A DNA stretch of 64,000 bases. It comes from Sphingosinicella microcystinivorans (GTDB taxonomy: Bacteria; Pseudomonadota; Alphaproteobacteria; Sphingomonadales; Sphingomonadaceae). The translations under genes and the position numbers were made by a program. Shown one piece after another: positions 25,112 to 34,261 of the stretch. The DNA lies in assembly GCF_003634215.1 (NCBI RefSeq), contig NZ_RBWX01000007.1, forward strand, positions 1,040,945 through 1,104,944, read 5' to 3'. A model generated the notes under the pieces. The model worked only from the letters and a program-made list of their open reading frames with translations, did not search any database and had not been told where the DNA came from. Every line of letters begins with the position of its first letter. The first letter of the stretch is position 1.

Positions 25112-27562
25112 ATGGACGAGTTGCTTGGCGATTTTCTGGCTGAAACCGCCGAAAATCTGCAAACCGTGGACAATGAGATCGTGCTGTTCGAGCGTGATCC
25201 CGGCAACCGCGACGTGCTCAACAACATCTTCAGGCTGGTGCACACCATCAAGGGTACGTGCGGCTTTCTGAATTTGCCGCGCCTAGAGCGGCTGGCCCAT
25301 GCCGCTGAAACCGTGCTCGGCAAGGTCCGCGACGGGCAGGCGCAAGTGACCCCGGCCGTGGTGAGCGAGACGCTGTCCGCGATCGACGGCATCAAGGTGA
25401 TTCTCGCGGCGCTCGAGGCGTCGGGCAAGGAACCGGCCGGAGACGACGAGGACCAGATCGCGCGCCTGAATGCCGCGATCGCAGCCCCCGAAGTGCCGAA
25501 AGTGGAGATCGTGCCCGAGACGGTGAATGCCGTGGAGGCGGGAGCGGGCCGGGGTATCCAGTCGATCCGCGTGTCGGTCGCGCTGCTCGAACAGCTTATG
25601 ACGACGGTTTCGGAGCTGGTGCTGACGCGCAACGAACTGCTGCAGCACCTGCGGACGTTGAAGGACGACCGGCTTGCCGTGCCGCTGCAGCGGCTGTCGG
25701 CGCAGGTCGGCGAACTGCAGGAAAGCGTGATGCGCACGCGCATGCAGCCGATCAGCAATGCGTGGAGCGCACTGCCCCGGCTGGTGCGGAGCCTTTCGGT
25801 CGAACTCGACAAACCGATCGAACTCGAGATGCAGGGCGGCGAAACCGAACTCGACCGCCAACTGCTTGAACTCATCAAGGACCCGCTTGCGCACATGGTG
25901 CGGAACGCGGCCGACCACGGCATCGAGGCGGCCGAGGAGCGCAAGGCGGCAGGCAAGGCCGCGCGCGGCCGCATCGTGCTGAAGGCGGTGCAGGAAGGCG
26001 GACACATCGTCATCACGCTCGCCGACGACGGACGCGGCATCGATGTGGCGCGGCTGAAGGCGAAGGCCGTGGCGCTGCGCCTGGTGAATGAAGCCGACGC
26101 GGTGCATCTTTCGGCGCTGCAGGCGCAGCGGCTGGTGTTTCATCCGGGGCTTTCGACTGCCGAGCAGGTGACCTCCGTATCCGGGCGCGGCGTCGGGATG
26201 GATGTTGTGCGGGCGAACATCGAAAAGATCGGCGGGGCGATCGACATTGAATCGACGCCGGGCAAAGGCACTGAGTTCACCATCCGCATCCCGCTGACGC
26301 TCGCGATCCTGCCCGCGCTGATCGTGGCGTCGGGCGGCCAGCGCTTCGCGATGCCGCAAATGACGGTTGTCGAACTGCTCCGTGTGGGCGCGAACAACGA
26401 GCACGTCGTCGAATACGTGAACAACGCCGCGGTGATGCGCCTGCGCGGCCGTCTGCTGCCGCTGATCCACCTCAGCACGCTGCTCGGCATCGGCAATGGT
26501 CGGAGCGGGGGCGATTACGTGCTGATCGCGCGCGCCGGGAACATCAGCTTCGGGCTGATCGTCGACAATATCTTCGATACCGAGGAAGTCGTGGTGAAGC
26601 CGGTGGCGCCGATCCTGAAGACGCTGAACGTCTATTCTGGGAACGCGATTCTGGGCGATGGCGCCGTGATCATGATCCTCGATGCGAACGGAATTGCAGA
26701 GAGTCTTGGAATTGCTGGAGAAAGTGATGCGGCCGACACGCTGGAAGTGCCGGTGCGCGAGGCGACCCAGGAAACCGACGCGATGCTGCTGTTCCGCGCG
26801 GGCAGCGCGCATCCCAAGGCCGTCCCGCTGTCCCTCGTCGCGCGGCTCGAGGAATTCGAGGCCGCCGCTGTCGAATGGAGCGAGGGCCGCCCGGTCGTGC
26901 AATACCGCGATGCGCTGGTGCCTCTGCTTGCGGTTGACGACCCCCTGACGCCGCGCGTGGGGGCTCGCCAGCCTGCGCTCATCTTCGACGACAGGGGCGC
27001 CATTGTTGCGCTGATGGTCGACGAGGTTCTGGATATCGTCGACGCGCATATCGACATCTGCATGACAAGCGACCTTCCATCGCGCATCGGCACCGCGGTT
27101 ATCGCGGGCCGGGCGACGGAAATCCTGGATGTCGCGCATTATCTTTCGCAGGCGGGCAGTGCTGCCGCCCCGGCGGACGACGAAGGTGCGCGCCGTGTGC
27201 TGATCGTCGACGACAGCGCCTTTTTCCGCAACATGCTGAAACCGCTGCTCGCATCCGCGGGATACCGGGCGATGACCGCGGCGAGCGCGGATGAGGCGCT
27301 GGCACTCCGCGAGTCCGGCGAATACTTCGATCTCATCCTTTCCGACATTGAAATGCCCGGCCTTTCGGGGGTCGACTTCGCCCGCGCCGTGCGCGGCGAC
27401 GAGCGCTGGCGCGAGACGCCGCTGGTCGCGCTCTCCTCGCTCGCGGGCGACGAGCATGTCCGGCAGGGCGAGGCTGCCGGCTTCGACCAGTATGTCGCCA
27501 AGTTCGACCGTTCGCGGCTGCTCGATGCGGTCGCCCGCCAGCTCAAGGGAGAAGCTGCATGA
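25112..27562 (+). CDS. cheA: Hybrid chemotaxis histidine kinase CheA with C-terminal receiver
   Basis: An 816-residue kinase. The HPt domain (1-105) has H44 in RLVHTIKGTCGFL. There is no obvious CheY/CheB-binding P2 domain. A dimerisation segment (about 150-210, SIRVSVALLEQLMTTVSELV) leads into the ATPase with MVRNAADHGIE, LADDGRGID and GRGVGMDVVR. Two CheW-like regions follow (about 400-540 and 555-680), then a receiver domain (about 693-815) with VLIVDDSAFF and a phospho-acceptor in LILSDIEMPGLSG. The fused receiver may act as a phosphate sink, like FrzE-type kinases. CheW follows with an ATGA overlap. Confidence 0.95.
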   Translation: MDELLGDFLAETAENLQTVDNEIVLFERDPGNRDVLNNIFRLVHTIKGTCGFLNLPRLERLAHAAETVLGKVRDGQAQVTPAVVSETLSAIDGIKVILAALEASGKEPAGDDEDQIARLNAAIAAPEVPKVEIVPETVNAVEAGAGRGIQSIRVSVALLEQLMTTVSELVLTRNELLQHLRTLKDDRLAVPLQRLSAQVGELQESVMRTRMQPISNAWSALPRLVRSLSVELDKPIELEMQGGETELDRQLLELIKDPLAHMVRNAADHGIEAAEERKAAGKAARGRIVLKAVQEGGHIVITLADDGRGIDVARLKAKAVALRLVNEADAVHLSALQAQRLVFHPGLSTAEQVTSVSGRGVGMDVVRANIEKIGGAIDIESTPGKGTEFTIRIPLTLAILPALIVASGGQRFAMPQMTVVELLRVGANNEHVVEYVNNAAVMRLRGRLLPLIHLSTLLGIGNGRSGGDYVLIARAGNISFGLIVDNIFDTEEVVVKPVAPILKTLNVYSGNAILGDGAVIMILDANGIAESLGIAGESDAADTLEVPVREATQETDAMLLFRAGSAHPKAVPLSLVARLEEFEAAAVEWSEGRPVVQYRDALVPLLAVDDPLTPRVGARQPALIFDDRGAIVALMVDEVLDIVDAHIDICMTSDLPSRIGTAVIAGRATEILDVAHYLSQAGSAAAPADDEGARRVLIVDDSAFFRNMLKPLLASAGYRAMTAASADEALALRESGEYFDLILSDIEMPGLSGVDFARAVRGDERWRETPLVALSSLAGDEHVRQGEAAGFDQYVAKFDRSRLLDAVARQLKGEAA

Positions 27563-27996
27563 TCCCGGCAAAGCTCGTTACCGTCGTGCTCGGCGGGCAG
27601 CTGCTCGGCATCGATGTCGCACAGGTGCAGGACGTGATACGCCTCGGTGCGGTGAGCCCGGTGCCGCTGGCGCCGCGCTGGATCGCCGGTGTGATGAACC
27701 TGCGCGGCCGCATCGTTACGGCGATCGACCTTCGGGCGCGCTTCGGCCTTTCGCCCCGGCAGGACCGTGCCGGATCGATGTGCGTCGTCGTTGAGTTCCA
27801 GGGCGAGCCCTATGGCCTGATCGTGGACGACGTCGGCGATGTGATCGATGTCGATCCCGAACAGATCGAGCCCAATCCGCCGACGCTCGACCGCCGATGG
27901 CAGCAGGTTTCGGAGGGCATTTTGAAACTGGATGTTCTGATGGTTCTCGCCAGCGTGCGAGCCATCATGGATGCCGACCTTGCGGTCGCTGCTTAA
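27559..27996 (+). CDS. cheW: Chemotaxis coupling protein CheW
   Basis: A 145-residue scaffold linking chemoreceptors to CheA. Typical CheW blocks are LGIDVAQVQDVIRLGAVSPV, WIAGVMNLRGRIVTAIDLRA and YGLIVDDVGDVIDVDPEQIE. The ATG overlaps the cheA stop (ATGA), so translation is coupled and stoichiometry with CheA is likely fixed. Confidence 0.95.
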   Translation: MIPAKLVTVVLGGQLLGIDVAQVQDVIRLGAVSPVPLAPRWIAGVMNLRGRIVTAIDLRARFGLSPRQDRAGSMCVVVEFQGEPYGLIVDDVGDVIDVDPEQIEPNPPTLDRRWQQVSEGILKLDVLMVLASVRAIMDADLAVAA

Positions 27997-28058
27997 CGCG
28001 AATGCAAGACTTTCACGTCATGAAACAATTGGCCCAATCCTCTGTGCGAGAGCCTGTG

Positions 28059-28424
28059 ATGAAATCGTGCCTCATCGTCGACGACTCCAAGGTGATCCGC
28101 AAGGTTGCGCGTCGCATCCTTGAGGATCTGAGCTTTGCGACTGAAGAAGCGGCGGACGGGCGCGATGCGCTCGAACAGTGCCGTCAGGCAATGCCAGACG
28201 TGATCCTGCTCGACTGGAACATGCCGGTGATGAGCGGGATGGAGTTTCTTTCGGCGCTGCGTGCCGAACAGGAAGGCAAACGGCCTCTGGTCGTCTTCTG
28301 CACCACCGAAAACGATATGGCGCACATCCGCGCCGCGATCGACGCGGGCGCGGACGAATATATCATGAAGCCCTTCGACCGGGACGTGATCGAAGCGAAG
28401 CTCGCACAGGTCGGCGCGCTCTAG
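28059..28424 (+). CDS. cheY: Chemotaxis response regulator CheY
   Basis: A 121-residue single receiver domain. Acidic pocket D8/D9, phospho-acceptor D52 (VILLDWNMPVMSG), conserved Thr in FCTTEND and Lys in YIMKPFDRD are all present. The ATG at 28059 has GAGAG upstream; earlier in-frame methionines would add a non-conserved leader. It sits between cheW and cheB in the operon and would control the flagellar motor. Confidence 0.94.
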   Translation: MKSCLIVDDSKVIRKVARRILEDLSFATEEAADGRDALEQCRQAMPDVILLDWNMPVMSGMEFLSALRAEQEGKRPLVVFCTTENDMAHIRAAIDAGADEYIMKPFDRDVIEAKLAQVGAL

Positions 28425-28443
28425 GCGCTCGGGGTTCCGAGCC

Positions 28444-29550
28444 ATGAACACGGCGTCCGCTCCAACCGCACCGACATCGCCCCCGGCTGCGGCCTCGATC
28501 CGGGTCCTTCTCGTTGATGATTCCGGCGTGAGCCGCGCGCTGATGGCGCAGTGGCTCCACGACGATCCCGTCATCCGTGTGGTTGCCACCGCCGCGAACG
28601 GCGCGGACGCGATCGCGGCGGCAAAGGCGCATCGGGTCGACGTGATCGTGCTTGATGTCGAAATGCCCGGGATGGACGGGATCGCGGCGCTGCCGCGGCT
28701 CGTGGAAGCCGCGCCGGGCGCGCGCATCCTGATGGCGTCCACACTGACAACGCGCGGTGCGCGCGTGACGTTCGATGCGCTGAACCTTGGTGCGACCGAC
28801 GCGATCGCGAAGCCGCGCAGCGGATGGGCGACGGCGGCCGGACCCGCGTTTCGCAGCGAGTTCGTGCGCAAGGTACGCGCGCTCGGCGAGATCGAACGGC
28901 CGAAGGCCGCGCCGCGCCGCGTTCCCGCCGCCGCGCCGCCGCCCTACGCCCGGGCGGAGCCCTCTCGCGCTGTGCCGCAGGTTGTTGCCATCGGCGCATC
29001 GACGGGCGGTCCCAATGCCCTGTTCGAGCTGATCGAGCAGCTGCCGAAGCCCGTGCGCGTACCCATTATCGTGACACAGCACATGCCGCCGATGTTCACA
29101 GCCATCCTTGCCGAGCACATGGCGCGGCGCGGCGGCGTGCAGGCGTTCGAGGCGGCGGACCGGATGTCCGTGCTGCCCGGCGTCGTCTACGTGGCGCCAG
29201 GCGGGCGGCACATGGAGGTCGTTCGCGCGGACGGCGTTGTGCAGCTGCGCCTTACGGACGCCGAGCCGGAGAATTTCTGCCGCCCATCGGTCAATCCGAT
29301 GCTGCGCACGGCTGCAGCCGTGTGGGGCGCCGCCACGCTCGGCGTGATGCTGACCGGCATGGGATCGGACGGCCTCGACGGCGCGCGCGCTGTGGTTGCC
29401 GCGGGCGGGACCATGCTCGCGCAGGATCAGGCGAGCTCGATCGTCTGGGGGATGCCGGGTGCGGTTGTGAAAGCGGGCCTTGCCGCCGAAATGCTGCCTG
29501 TGAGCGGGCTTGCATCGGCGATCGGCTGCCTGCTGGAGGCAGGACGATAA
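28444..29550 (+). CDS. cheB: Chemotaxis methylesterase CheB
   Basis: A 368-residue receiver-methylesterase that removes methyl groups from chemoreceptors. The receiver (about 19-135) has phospho-acceptor D71 (VLDVEMPGMDG). A Pro/Ala-rich linker follows, then the esterase domain with nucleophile S186 in AIGASTGGPNALF, His in VTQHMPPMF and Asp in MLTGMGSDGLDGA. Its stop overlaps the start of cheR (TAATG). Confidence 0.96.
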   Translation: MNTASAPTAPTSPPAAASIRVLLVDDSGVSRALMAQWLHDDPVIRVVATAANGADAIAAAKAHRVDVIVLDVEMPGMDGIAALPRLVEAAPGARILMASTLTTRGARVTFDALNLGATDAIAKPRSGWATAAGPAFRSEFVRKVRALGEIERPKAAPRRVPAAAPPPYARAEPSRAVPQVVAIGASTGGPNALFELIEQLPKPVRVPIIVTQHMPPMFTAILAEHMARRGGVQAFEAADRMSVLPGVVYVAPGGRHMEVVRADGVVQLRLTDAEPENFCRPSVNPMLRTAAAVWGAATLGVMLTGMGSDGLDGARAVVAAGGTMLAQDQASSIVWGMPGAVVKAGLAAEMLPVSGLASAIGCLLEAGR

Positions 29551-30398
29551 TGGCGCCCGACGCCGGATTCGACTGTCTCTCGTCGCTGCTTCGGGCCCGT
29601 GCAGGTATCGAGCTGGCACGGAACAAGATCTACCTCGTCGAATCGCGGCTGGGGCCGCTGGCGCGCGGGCACGGCTTCGTGAGCGTGTCCGACTTTCTGA
29701 AGCATCTGGCGCGCACCGGGATCGGGGAGGCACTGGCGACCGATCTCGTTGAGGCGATGCTGAACAATGAGACGTTCTTCTTTCGCGATATCCAGCCGTT
29801 CGACATGCTGAAGGAGCGCATACTGCCGCAGCTGCGCACCGCGCGTGCCGCGTCTCGCCGTATCCGCATCTGGAGCGCGGCGGCTTCGACGGGGCAGGAG
29901 CCCTATTCGATCGCCATGCTTTTCGCAGAGGACAGCGCAAGCTGGGCGGGGTGGACGATCGACATCGTCGGCACCGATATCTCCCGCCGCGCGATCACGC
30001 GGGCGCGAAGCGGGCTCTATTCCCAGTTCGAGGTGCAGCGGGGGCTCAGCATTCACCGCCTGATGGCGCATTTCGAAAAGAGCGGCGAACATTGGGCGGT
30101 GAGCCCGGAAATTCGCGCCAAGGTGCGCTTTCAGACGCTCAACCTGCTCGGCCCATGGACGCTCGGTGCGCCGTTCGACATCATCCTGTGCCGCAACGTG
30201 CTCATGTACTTCGCGCACGCCTGCAAGCAGGACGTTCTCACGCGCATCCACCGGCAGCTGAGCCCGGACGGCAAGCTCGTGCTGGGCGCGGCCGAAACCG
30301 TGCTCGGCGTAAGCAACGCCTTTGTGCCGGACTGGCAGAACCGGGGGCTCTATTCGCCCACGGGCATCCAGCCGCCGACGTTCGCACGCGCGGTCTGA
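29550..30398 (+). CDS. cheR: Chemotaxis methyltransferase CheR
   Basis: A 282-residue SAM-dependent methyltransferase that methylates chemoreceptor glutamates. The N-terminal helical domain (about 1-75) ends in LNNETFFFRDIQPFDML. The SAM fold begins IRIWSAAASTGQEPYSIAML, with IVGTDIS and FDIILCRNVLMYF. The start ATG overlaps the cheB TAA and has GGAGG upstream. It is the last gene of the che operon; no methyl-accepting receptor is encoded in the window. Confidence 0.96.
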   Translation: MAPDAGFDCLSSLLRARAGIELARNKIYLVESRLGPLARGHGFVSVSDFLKHLARTGIGEALATDLVEAMLNNETFFFRDIQPFDMLKERILPQLRTARAASRRIRIWSAAASTGQEPYSIAMLFAEDSASWAGWTIDIVGTDISRRAITRARSGLYSQFEVQRGLSIHRLMAHFEKSGEHWAVSPEIRAKVRFQTLNLLGPWTLGAPFDIILCRNVLMYFAHACKQDVLTRIHRQLSPDGKLVLGAAETVLGVSNAFVPDWQNRGLYSPTGIQPPTFARAV

Positions 30399-30440
30399 TC
30401 GCGGTTCCATCCGGCTGCAACAGCGTCTAGACAGCGGCGC

Positions 30441-31148
30441 ATGTCGATCTGGGGCAAGATTCTGGGAACCGCCGTCGGGCTCGCCATCGGTGGCCCGCTG
30501 GGCGCGCTCGCGGGCCTGGCGGCCGGGCACGCGATCGATGTGGGCGCGGCACGGCTGGGGCGCGGCGAGCGCGCGCAGGTCGCCTTCACGATCGCCGCGA
30601 TCGCGCTTTCCGCCAAAATGGCGCGCGCGGACGGCTATGCCTCGGCAGACGAGTTCGCGGTGTTCGAGCGATTGTTCCAGGTGGAAGCCGCCGAACGCCC
30701 CAACGCCGAGCGCTTCTATAACCTCGCCAAGCGGTCGACCGACGGCTTTGAAAGCTATGCGCGGCAGGCGCGGAGCATCATCGGCACCGGATCGCCCGTG
30801 CTTGAAGACCTTGTCGAGGCGCTGCTGATGATCGCGGTGGCGGACGGGGTGACGCGCGAGGAGCTGGAATACGTCGACCGCGTGCGCCGCGAGTTCGGCA
30901 TCGCCGACGCCGATTTCGCGCGGATCAAGACGCGCTATGTCGCGCCGGACCCGGACGATCCCTATGTCGTGCTCGGCATTGCGCCCGGCGCGGACCGGGA
31001 GACGGTGCGCAGCGCCTACCTCGCGCTCGTGAAGCGGCACCACCCCGACCGGCACTACGCGGAAGGGACGCCCGCTGAGTTCATCCGGGTCGCCGATCTT
31101 CGCATGGCGGAGATCAACGCGGCGTACCGGACGATCATGTCGTCATGA
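30441..31148 (+). CDS. djlA: DjlA-like co-chaperone (TerB-type plus J domain)
   Basis: A 235-residue membrane-anchored DnaJ partner. The N-terminal glycine-zipper segment MSIWGKILGTAVGLAIGGPL matches the DjlA anchor. A TerB-like helical domain follows (about 50-160, KMARADGYASADEFAVFERL). The C-terminal J domain (about 170-235) has the HPD tripeptide in VKRHHPDRH. It would recruit DnaK to membrane-linked stress responses. Its stop overlaps the EamA start (ATGA). Confidence 0.9.
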   Translation: MSIWGKILGTAVGLAIGGPLGALAGLAAGHAIDVGAARLGRGERAQVAFTIAAIALSAKMARADGYASADEFAVFERLFQVEAAERPNAERFYNLAKRSTDGFESYARQARSIIGTGSPVLEDLVEALLMIAVADGVTREELEYVDRVRREFGIADADFARIKTRYVAPDPDDPYVVLGIAPGADRETVRSAYLALVKRHHPDRHYAEGTPAEFIRVADLRMAEINAAYRTIMSS

Positions 31149-32047
31149 AGCCCGCGCACCTCGCCTTCATCCTGTTCATCGACCTCCTCTGGGCGATGAA
31201 CGTCGTCGCCGTGAAGGAAATCATCGACGCACTCGGCCCGATGACGGGCGTGTTCCTGCGCTATGTGATCGTACTGCTGGTGACGCTGCCGTGGCTTCGC
31301 CTCGTGAAGGGGCGGATGCGCGACATCGTGATCGCGGGCATTGTTTCCGGCGCGATCTTCATGGGACTGGGCGGCCTCAGCTTTTCGCTCACCGAGAACG
31401 TCGCGGCGCTTTCGATCGCTGGTCAGCTCGGCGTACCGTTCAGCCTGATCCTTGCCGTGATCTTCCTCGGCGAGACGATCCGCTGGATCCGCATCGCGGG
31501 CACGGCGGCTTCGTTCATCGGCATCGTCATCATGGGCTTCGACCCCGCCATCTGGGACGAGCGGCTGGGCGTGGGCCTGACGATCCTGTCCACCTTCATG
31601 TGGGCTGTCGGCTCGCTGATGTTCCGCCGCCTGCAAGGCGTCAATCCGATGACGATCCACGCCTGGCTCGCGCTCGTGAGCGTTCCGCTGCTTCTTGCCG
31701 CCGCGCTGTGGTTCGAACCCGGCGGCATGGCCCGCGCCGCGGCTGCGGACGCGCACGTGTGGGGCTGGCTTCTCTATGCTGCGATCGGTTCGTCGATCGT
31801 CGGCCATGTCGGGATGAGCTGGCTGCTGCAGCGCTATCCCGTCACGGTGATGGCGCCGCTCACCTTGCCGACGCCGCTGATTGCGGCGATCATCGCGATC
31901 ATGGTGTATGACACGCCGATCAGCTTCGAATTCGTGATGGGTGCGCTTGTCACCTTCATGGGCGTCGCCGTGGTGACATGGCGGAGCGCGACGCAGAAGA
32001 CGGACGAGGGGCTGGTCAAAGAATGGGCGCGCGAGGTGAAGCGATGA
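31145..32047 (+). CDS. EamA/DMT family transporter
   Basis: A 300-residue inner-membrane protein with ten predicted helices in two EamA repeats. The first starts with HLAFILFIDLLWAMNVVAVK; the second with GLTILSTFMWAVGSLMFRRL. The family exports amino acids or metabolites by a drug/metabolite-type mechanism. It overlaps djlA by ATGA and the amidase by ATGA, forming a tight three-gene operon. The substrate is unknown; the amidase neighbour hints at muropeptide-derived compounds, but this is speculative. Confidence 0.9.
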   Translation: MKPAHLAFILFIDLLWAMNVVAVKEIIDALGPMTGVFLRYVIVLLVTLPWLRLVKGRMRDIVIAGIVSGAIFMGLGGLSFSLTENVAALSIAGQLGVPFSLILAVIFLGETIRWIRIAGTAASFIGIVIMGFDPAIWDERLGVGLTILSTFMWAVGSLMFRRLQGVNPMTIHAWLALVSVPLLLAAALWFEPGGMARAAAADAHVWGWLLYAAIGSSIVGHVGMSWLLQRYPVTVMAPLTLPTPLIAAIIAIMVYDTPISFEFVMGALVTFMGVAVVTWRSATQKTDEGLVKEWAREVKR

Positions 32048-32733
32048 TCGATTGCCCTTCGCCCAACCACGACGCGCGCTCGATGCCGGTTTCGATGGTG
32101 GTGCTGCACTACACGGGAATGCAGTCCGGTACGGCGGCGCTACAGCGCCTGACCGACGCGGAGGCGAAGGTTTCGGCGCACTACATGATCGCCGAGGACG
32201 GCAATGTGCTGCGCCTGGTGGATGAGGAGCGGCGTGCGTGGCACGCGGGCAAATCGTTCTGGCGCGGCATCAGCGACGTCAATTCCGCAAGCATCGGCAT
32301 CGAGATCGTTAATCCCGGCCACGAGTTCGGCTATCGGCCGTTCCCGGAGGCGCAGATGGACGCGCTGATCCCGCTGCTCGCCGAGATCGTGAAGCGGCAC
32401 GGGATTCGGCCCGGAAACGTCGTCGGGCACAGCGACATCGCGCCTGCGCGCAAAATCGATCCGGGCGAACTGTTCGATTGGCCGCGTCTTGCGCGCCTTG
32501 GGCTGGCGACGCCGGTTCCGGAGGCGATCGCCGATCCGCAATGGACGGACGCAGGCATGGTGCTTGCGCTCGAACGCTACGGCTACGACGTGAGCGATGG
32601 CCCGGCGGCGATCGTTGCGTTCCAGCGGCGGTTCCGGCCTTCCAATATCGACGGTGTGGTGGATGGCGAAACGCGCGCGATCCTGCTCGGTCTCCTGCTC
32701 ACGACCCCTCAGGACGAGCTGCGGCTCGCCTGA
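32044..32733 (+). CDS. N-acetylmuramoyl-L-alanine amidase (Amidase_2) with peptidoglycan-binding tail
   Basis: A 229-residue zinc amidase that releases peptides from anhydro-muropeptides or murein. Amidase_2 zinc ligands are visible in VVLHYTGMQSG, RRAWHAGKSFW and VVGHSDIAPARKIDPG. A C-terminal peptidoglycan-binding-type segment (about 170-225) includes AIVAFQRRFRPSNIDGVVDG. No signal peptide is seen, so it is either cytoplasmic (AmpD-like) or exported another way; the extra domain resembles AmiD. The final 25 bases overlap the convergent gene at 32709. Confidence 0.93.
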   Translation: MIDCPSPNHDARSMPVSMVVLHYTGMQSGTAALQRLTDAEAKVSAHYMIAEDGNVLRLVDEERRAWHAGKSFWRGISDVNSASIGIEIVNPGHEFGYRPFPEAQMDALIPLLAEIVKRHGIRPGNVVGHSDIAPARKIDPGELFDWPRLARLGLATPVPEAIADPQWTDAGMVLALERYGYDVSDGPAAIVAFQRRFRPSNIDGVVDGETRAILLGLLLTTPQDELRLA

Positions 32734-33269
32734 GCCGCCACCTTTTCGGCGCTGAGCGGCAGCGGCGCGGCGGGCGGTTTGCAGCCTTTCGAGGCGCCAT
32801 AACCTTTGAGGAAACTGCGCCGCGCGACGCCCGTGACGATCGCGGCCTTGTAGCGTCGCTGGTTCTCCGCACTGCCAGAAATCTCGCGCACGATGCCGCG
32901 GAAGGGCAGGATCAGGTTGGAGAGGAAATTGCCCGAAAGGCGCAGAACGGTGTCCGCACGCTTCTTGCCCCGGTCCTCGGCGATTTCGACATCAAGGTCG
33001 GGGCCGAGCACGGCGTTGAGCTTTTCAACCGCCGTGCGCACCTCGGCGCATTTGCGAATGCCCTTCAGCGAATAGGGATCATCGAGGATATCGAGCAGAT
33101 CCTGCGGAATCTCGTCCTTTTTCAGGTTTACGTCTTCGACGGGCTGTGTCGCCGCATCGAGCGCGCGGCTCGTCGTCGGCTTGTCCTTCTCCCCGGGCGC
33201 GGTCTGCGCGACGGCGGGGAGTGCGACAAGCGATACAGCAAGCAGTGCAGGTGCAGTAAAACGACGCAT
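32709..33269 (-). CDS. Exported hypothetical protein
   Basis: A 186-residue secreted protein with signal peptide MRRFTAPALLAVSLVALPAVA and an ATG at 33269 supported by GAGGA. The mature part has DILDDPYSLKGIRKCAEVRT, AEDRGKKRADTVLRLSGNFL and GVARRSFLKGYGASKGC, with two cysteines. I know no named family; similar exported proteins occur in sphingomonads. It overlaps the amidase 3' end by 25 bases in convergent orientation. Confidence 0.72.
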   Translation of the reverse strand: MRRFTAPALLAVSLVALPAVAQTAPGEKDKPTTSRALDAATQPVEDVNLKKDEIPQDLLDILDDPYSLKGIRKCAEVRTAVEKLNAVLGPDLDVEIAEDRGKKRADTVLRLSGNFLSNLILPFRGIVREISGSAENQRRYKAAIVTGVARRSFLKGYGASKGCKPPAAPLPLSAEKVAAQASRSSS

Positions 33270-33403
33270 GAACGGATTCCTCGAACACACGCCCCCATGA
33301 CGTGATCTTGTCTCCCAAACCGGGGCCCGCGCCAAGCATGGACTTCGCCCGCGTTTGGTCATAGGCGGCTTCGAGGATGCGGTGTTGCGCTTTTGCGACA
33401 AGG

Positions 33404-34216
33404 ATGGGTGGGTTGGAAACGGAGCACAAGGCACAGGTTACGGCGCTCCTCGTCGCCGGCAGGCGGCCCGGCACCGACCCGCTTGCCGCGCATTTCGGCG
33501 TGGAGGACAAGGCATTGATCGCGGTTGCGGGCGAGCCCATGCTTTCCCGCGTGGCGCGCACTCTTGTGGATCACCCGGACGTCGCGCGGACGGTCGTGCT
33601 GGCGCAGGAGCCCGAAAGGCTTCTCGCGCATCCGGGTACGGCATGGATGGCGGCGGATGCGCGGATCAGCACGCTTTCGGGCGGAAATTCGGTGAGCGCG
33701 GCGGTGGCCGCAGCGCTTGAGACCCATCCGGAGGGCTGGCCGTTCCTCGTGACGACGGCGGACAACGTGCTGCTCGACGCCGAGACGCTGACCGGTTTCG
33801 TTTCCGGGGCGAGGGCGGCGGGCACGGATGTGGCTGTCGGACTGGTGCCGCAAGAGGTGTTCGCACGCGCTTATCCGGATGCGCGGCGCACATGGCTCAA
33901 GTTCCGGGGCGGTGCCTATTCCGGCGCGAACCTCTTCTTCCTCGCGCGGCCCGCGGCGCTCTCCGCCGTGCGTTTCTGGCAGCGTGTGGAACGAGAGCGC
34001 AAGAAGGTGCGCGCCATCGCGGGTGCATTCGGACCTGTGCTTCTCATCGGCTACCTGCTGCGCGCCCTGCGCGTGGAGAGCGCGCTGGCGAGGGCAGGCG
34101 CGCGGCTTGGCGTGACGGCGGCGCCGGTGCGGCTCGACAGGCCGGAAGCCTGCATCGACGTGGACAAGGTCGAAGACCATGAAATTGCGAGTGCGATCCT
34201 CGCTGCGCGCGGCTGA
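33404..34216 (+). CDS. MobA-like NTP transferase domain protein
   Basis: A nucleotidyltransferase of about 270 residues. The Rossmann-like start VTALLVAGRRPGTDPLAAHF and the metal-binding TTADNVLLDAE are visible; a C-terminal helical part (ALSAVRFWQRVERERKKVRA) ends with DVDKVEDHEIA, the VDTPEDL-like end of MobA-type enzymes. The start is uncertain: ATG at 33404 or TTG at 33413. It precedes a second nucleotidyltransferase by 45 bases, suggesting a shared pathway that makes an activated polar head group. Confidence 0.82.
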   Translation: MGGLETEHKAQVTALLVAGRRPGTDPLAAHFGVEDKALIAVAGEPMLSRVARTLVDHPDVARTVVLAQEPERLLAHPGTAWMAADARISTLSGGNSVSAAVAAALETHPEGWPFLVTTADNVLLDAETLTGFVSGARAAGTDVAVGLVPQEVFARAYPDARRTWLKFRGGAYSGANLFFLARPAALSAVRFWQRVERERKKVRAIAGAFGPVLLIGYLLRALRVESALARAGARLGVTAAPVRLDRPEACIDVDKVEDHEIASAILAARG

Positions 34217-34261
34217 CGAGGCATTCCACATCCTGCCACATTTCCGGTCTAGGCGCGCAAA

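Noticed and set aside
25283-27571. Minus-strand open frame of 762 codons
   Set aside because: It mirrors cheA; the plus-strand frame has all the CheA motifs, so this is a GC-driven antisense frame.
28363-29940. Minus-strand open frame of 525 codons
   Set aside because: It is antisense to cheB and cheR and lacks recognisable domains.
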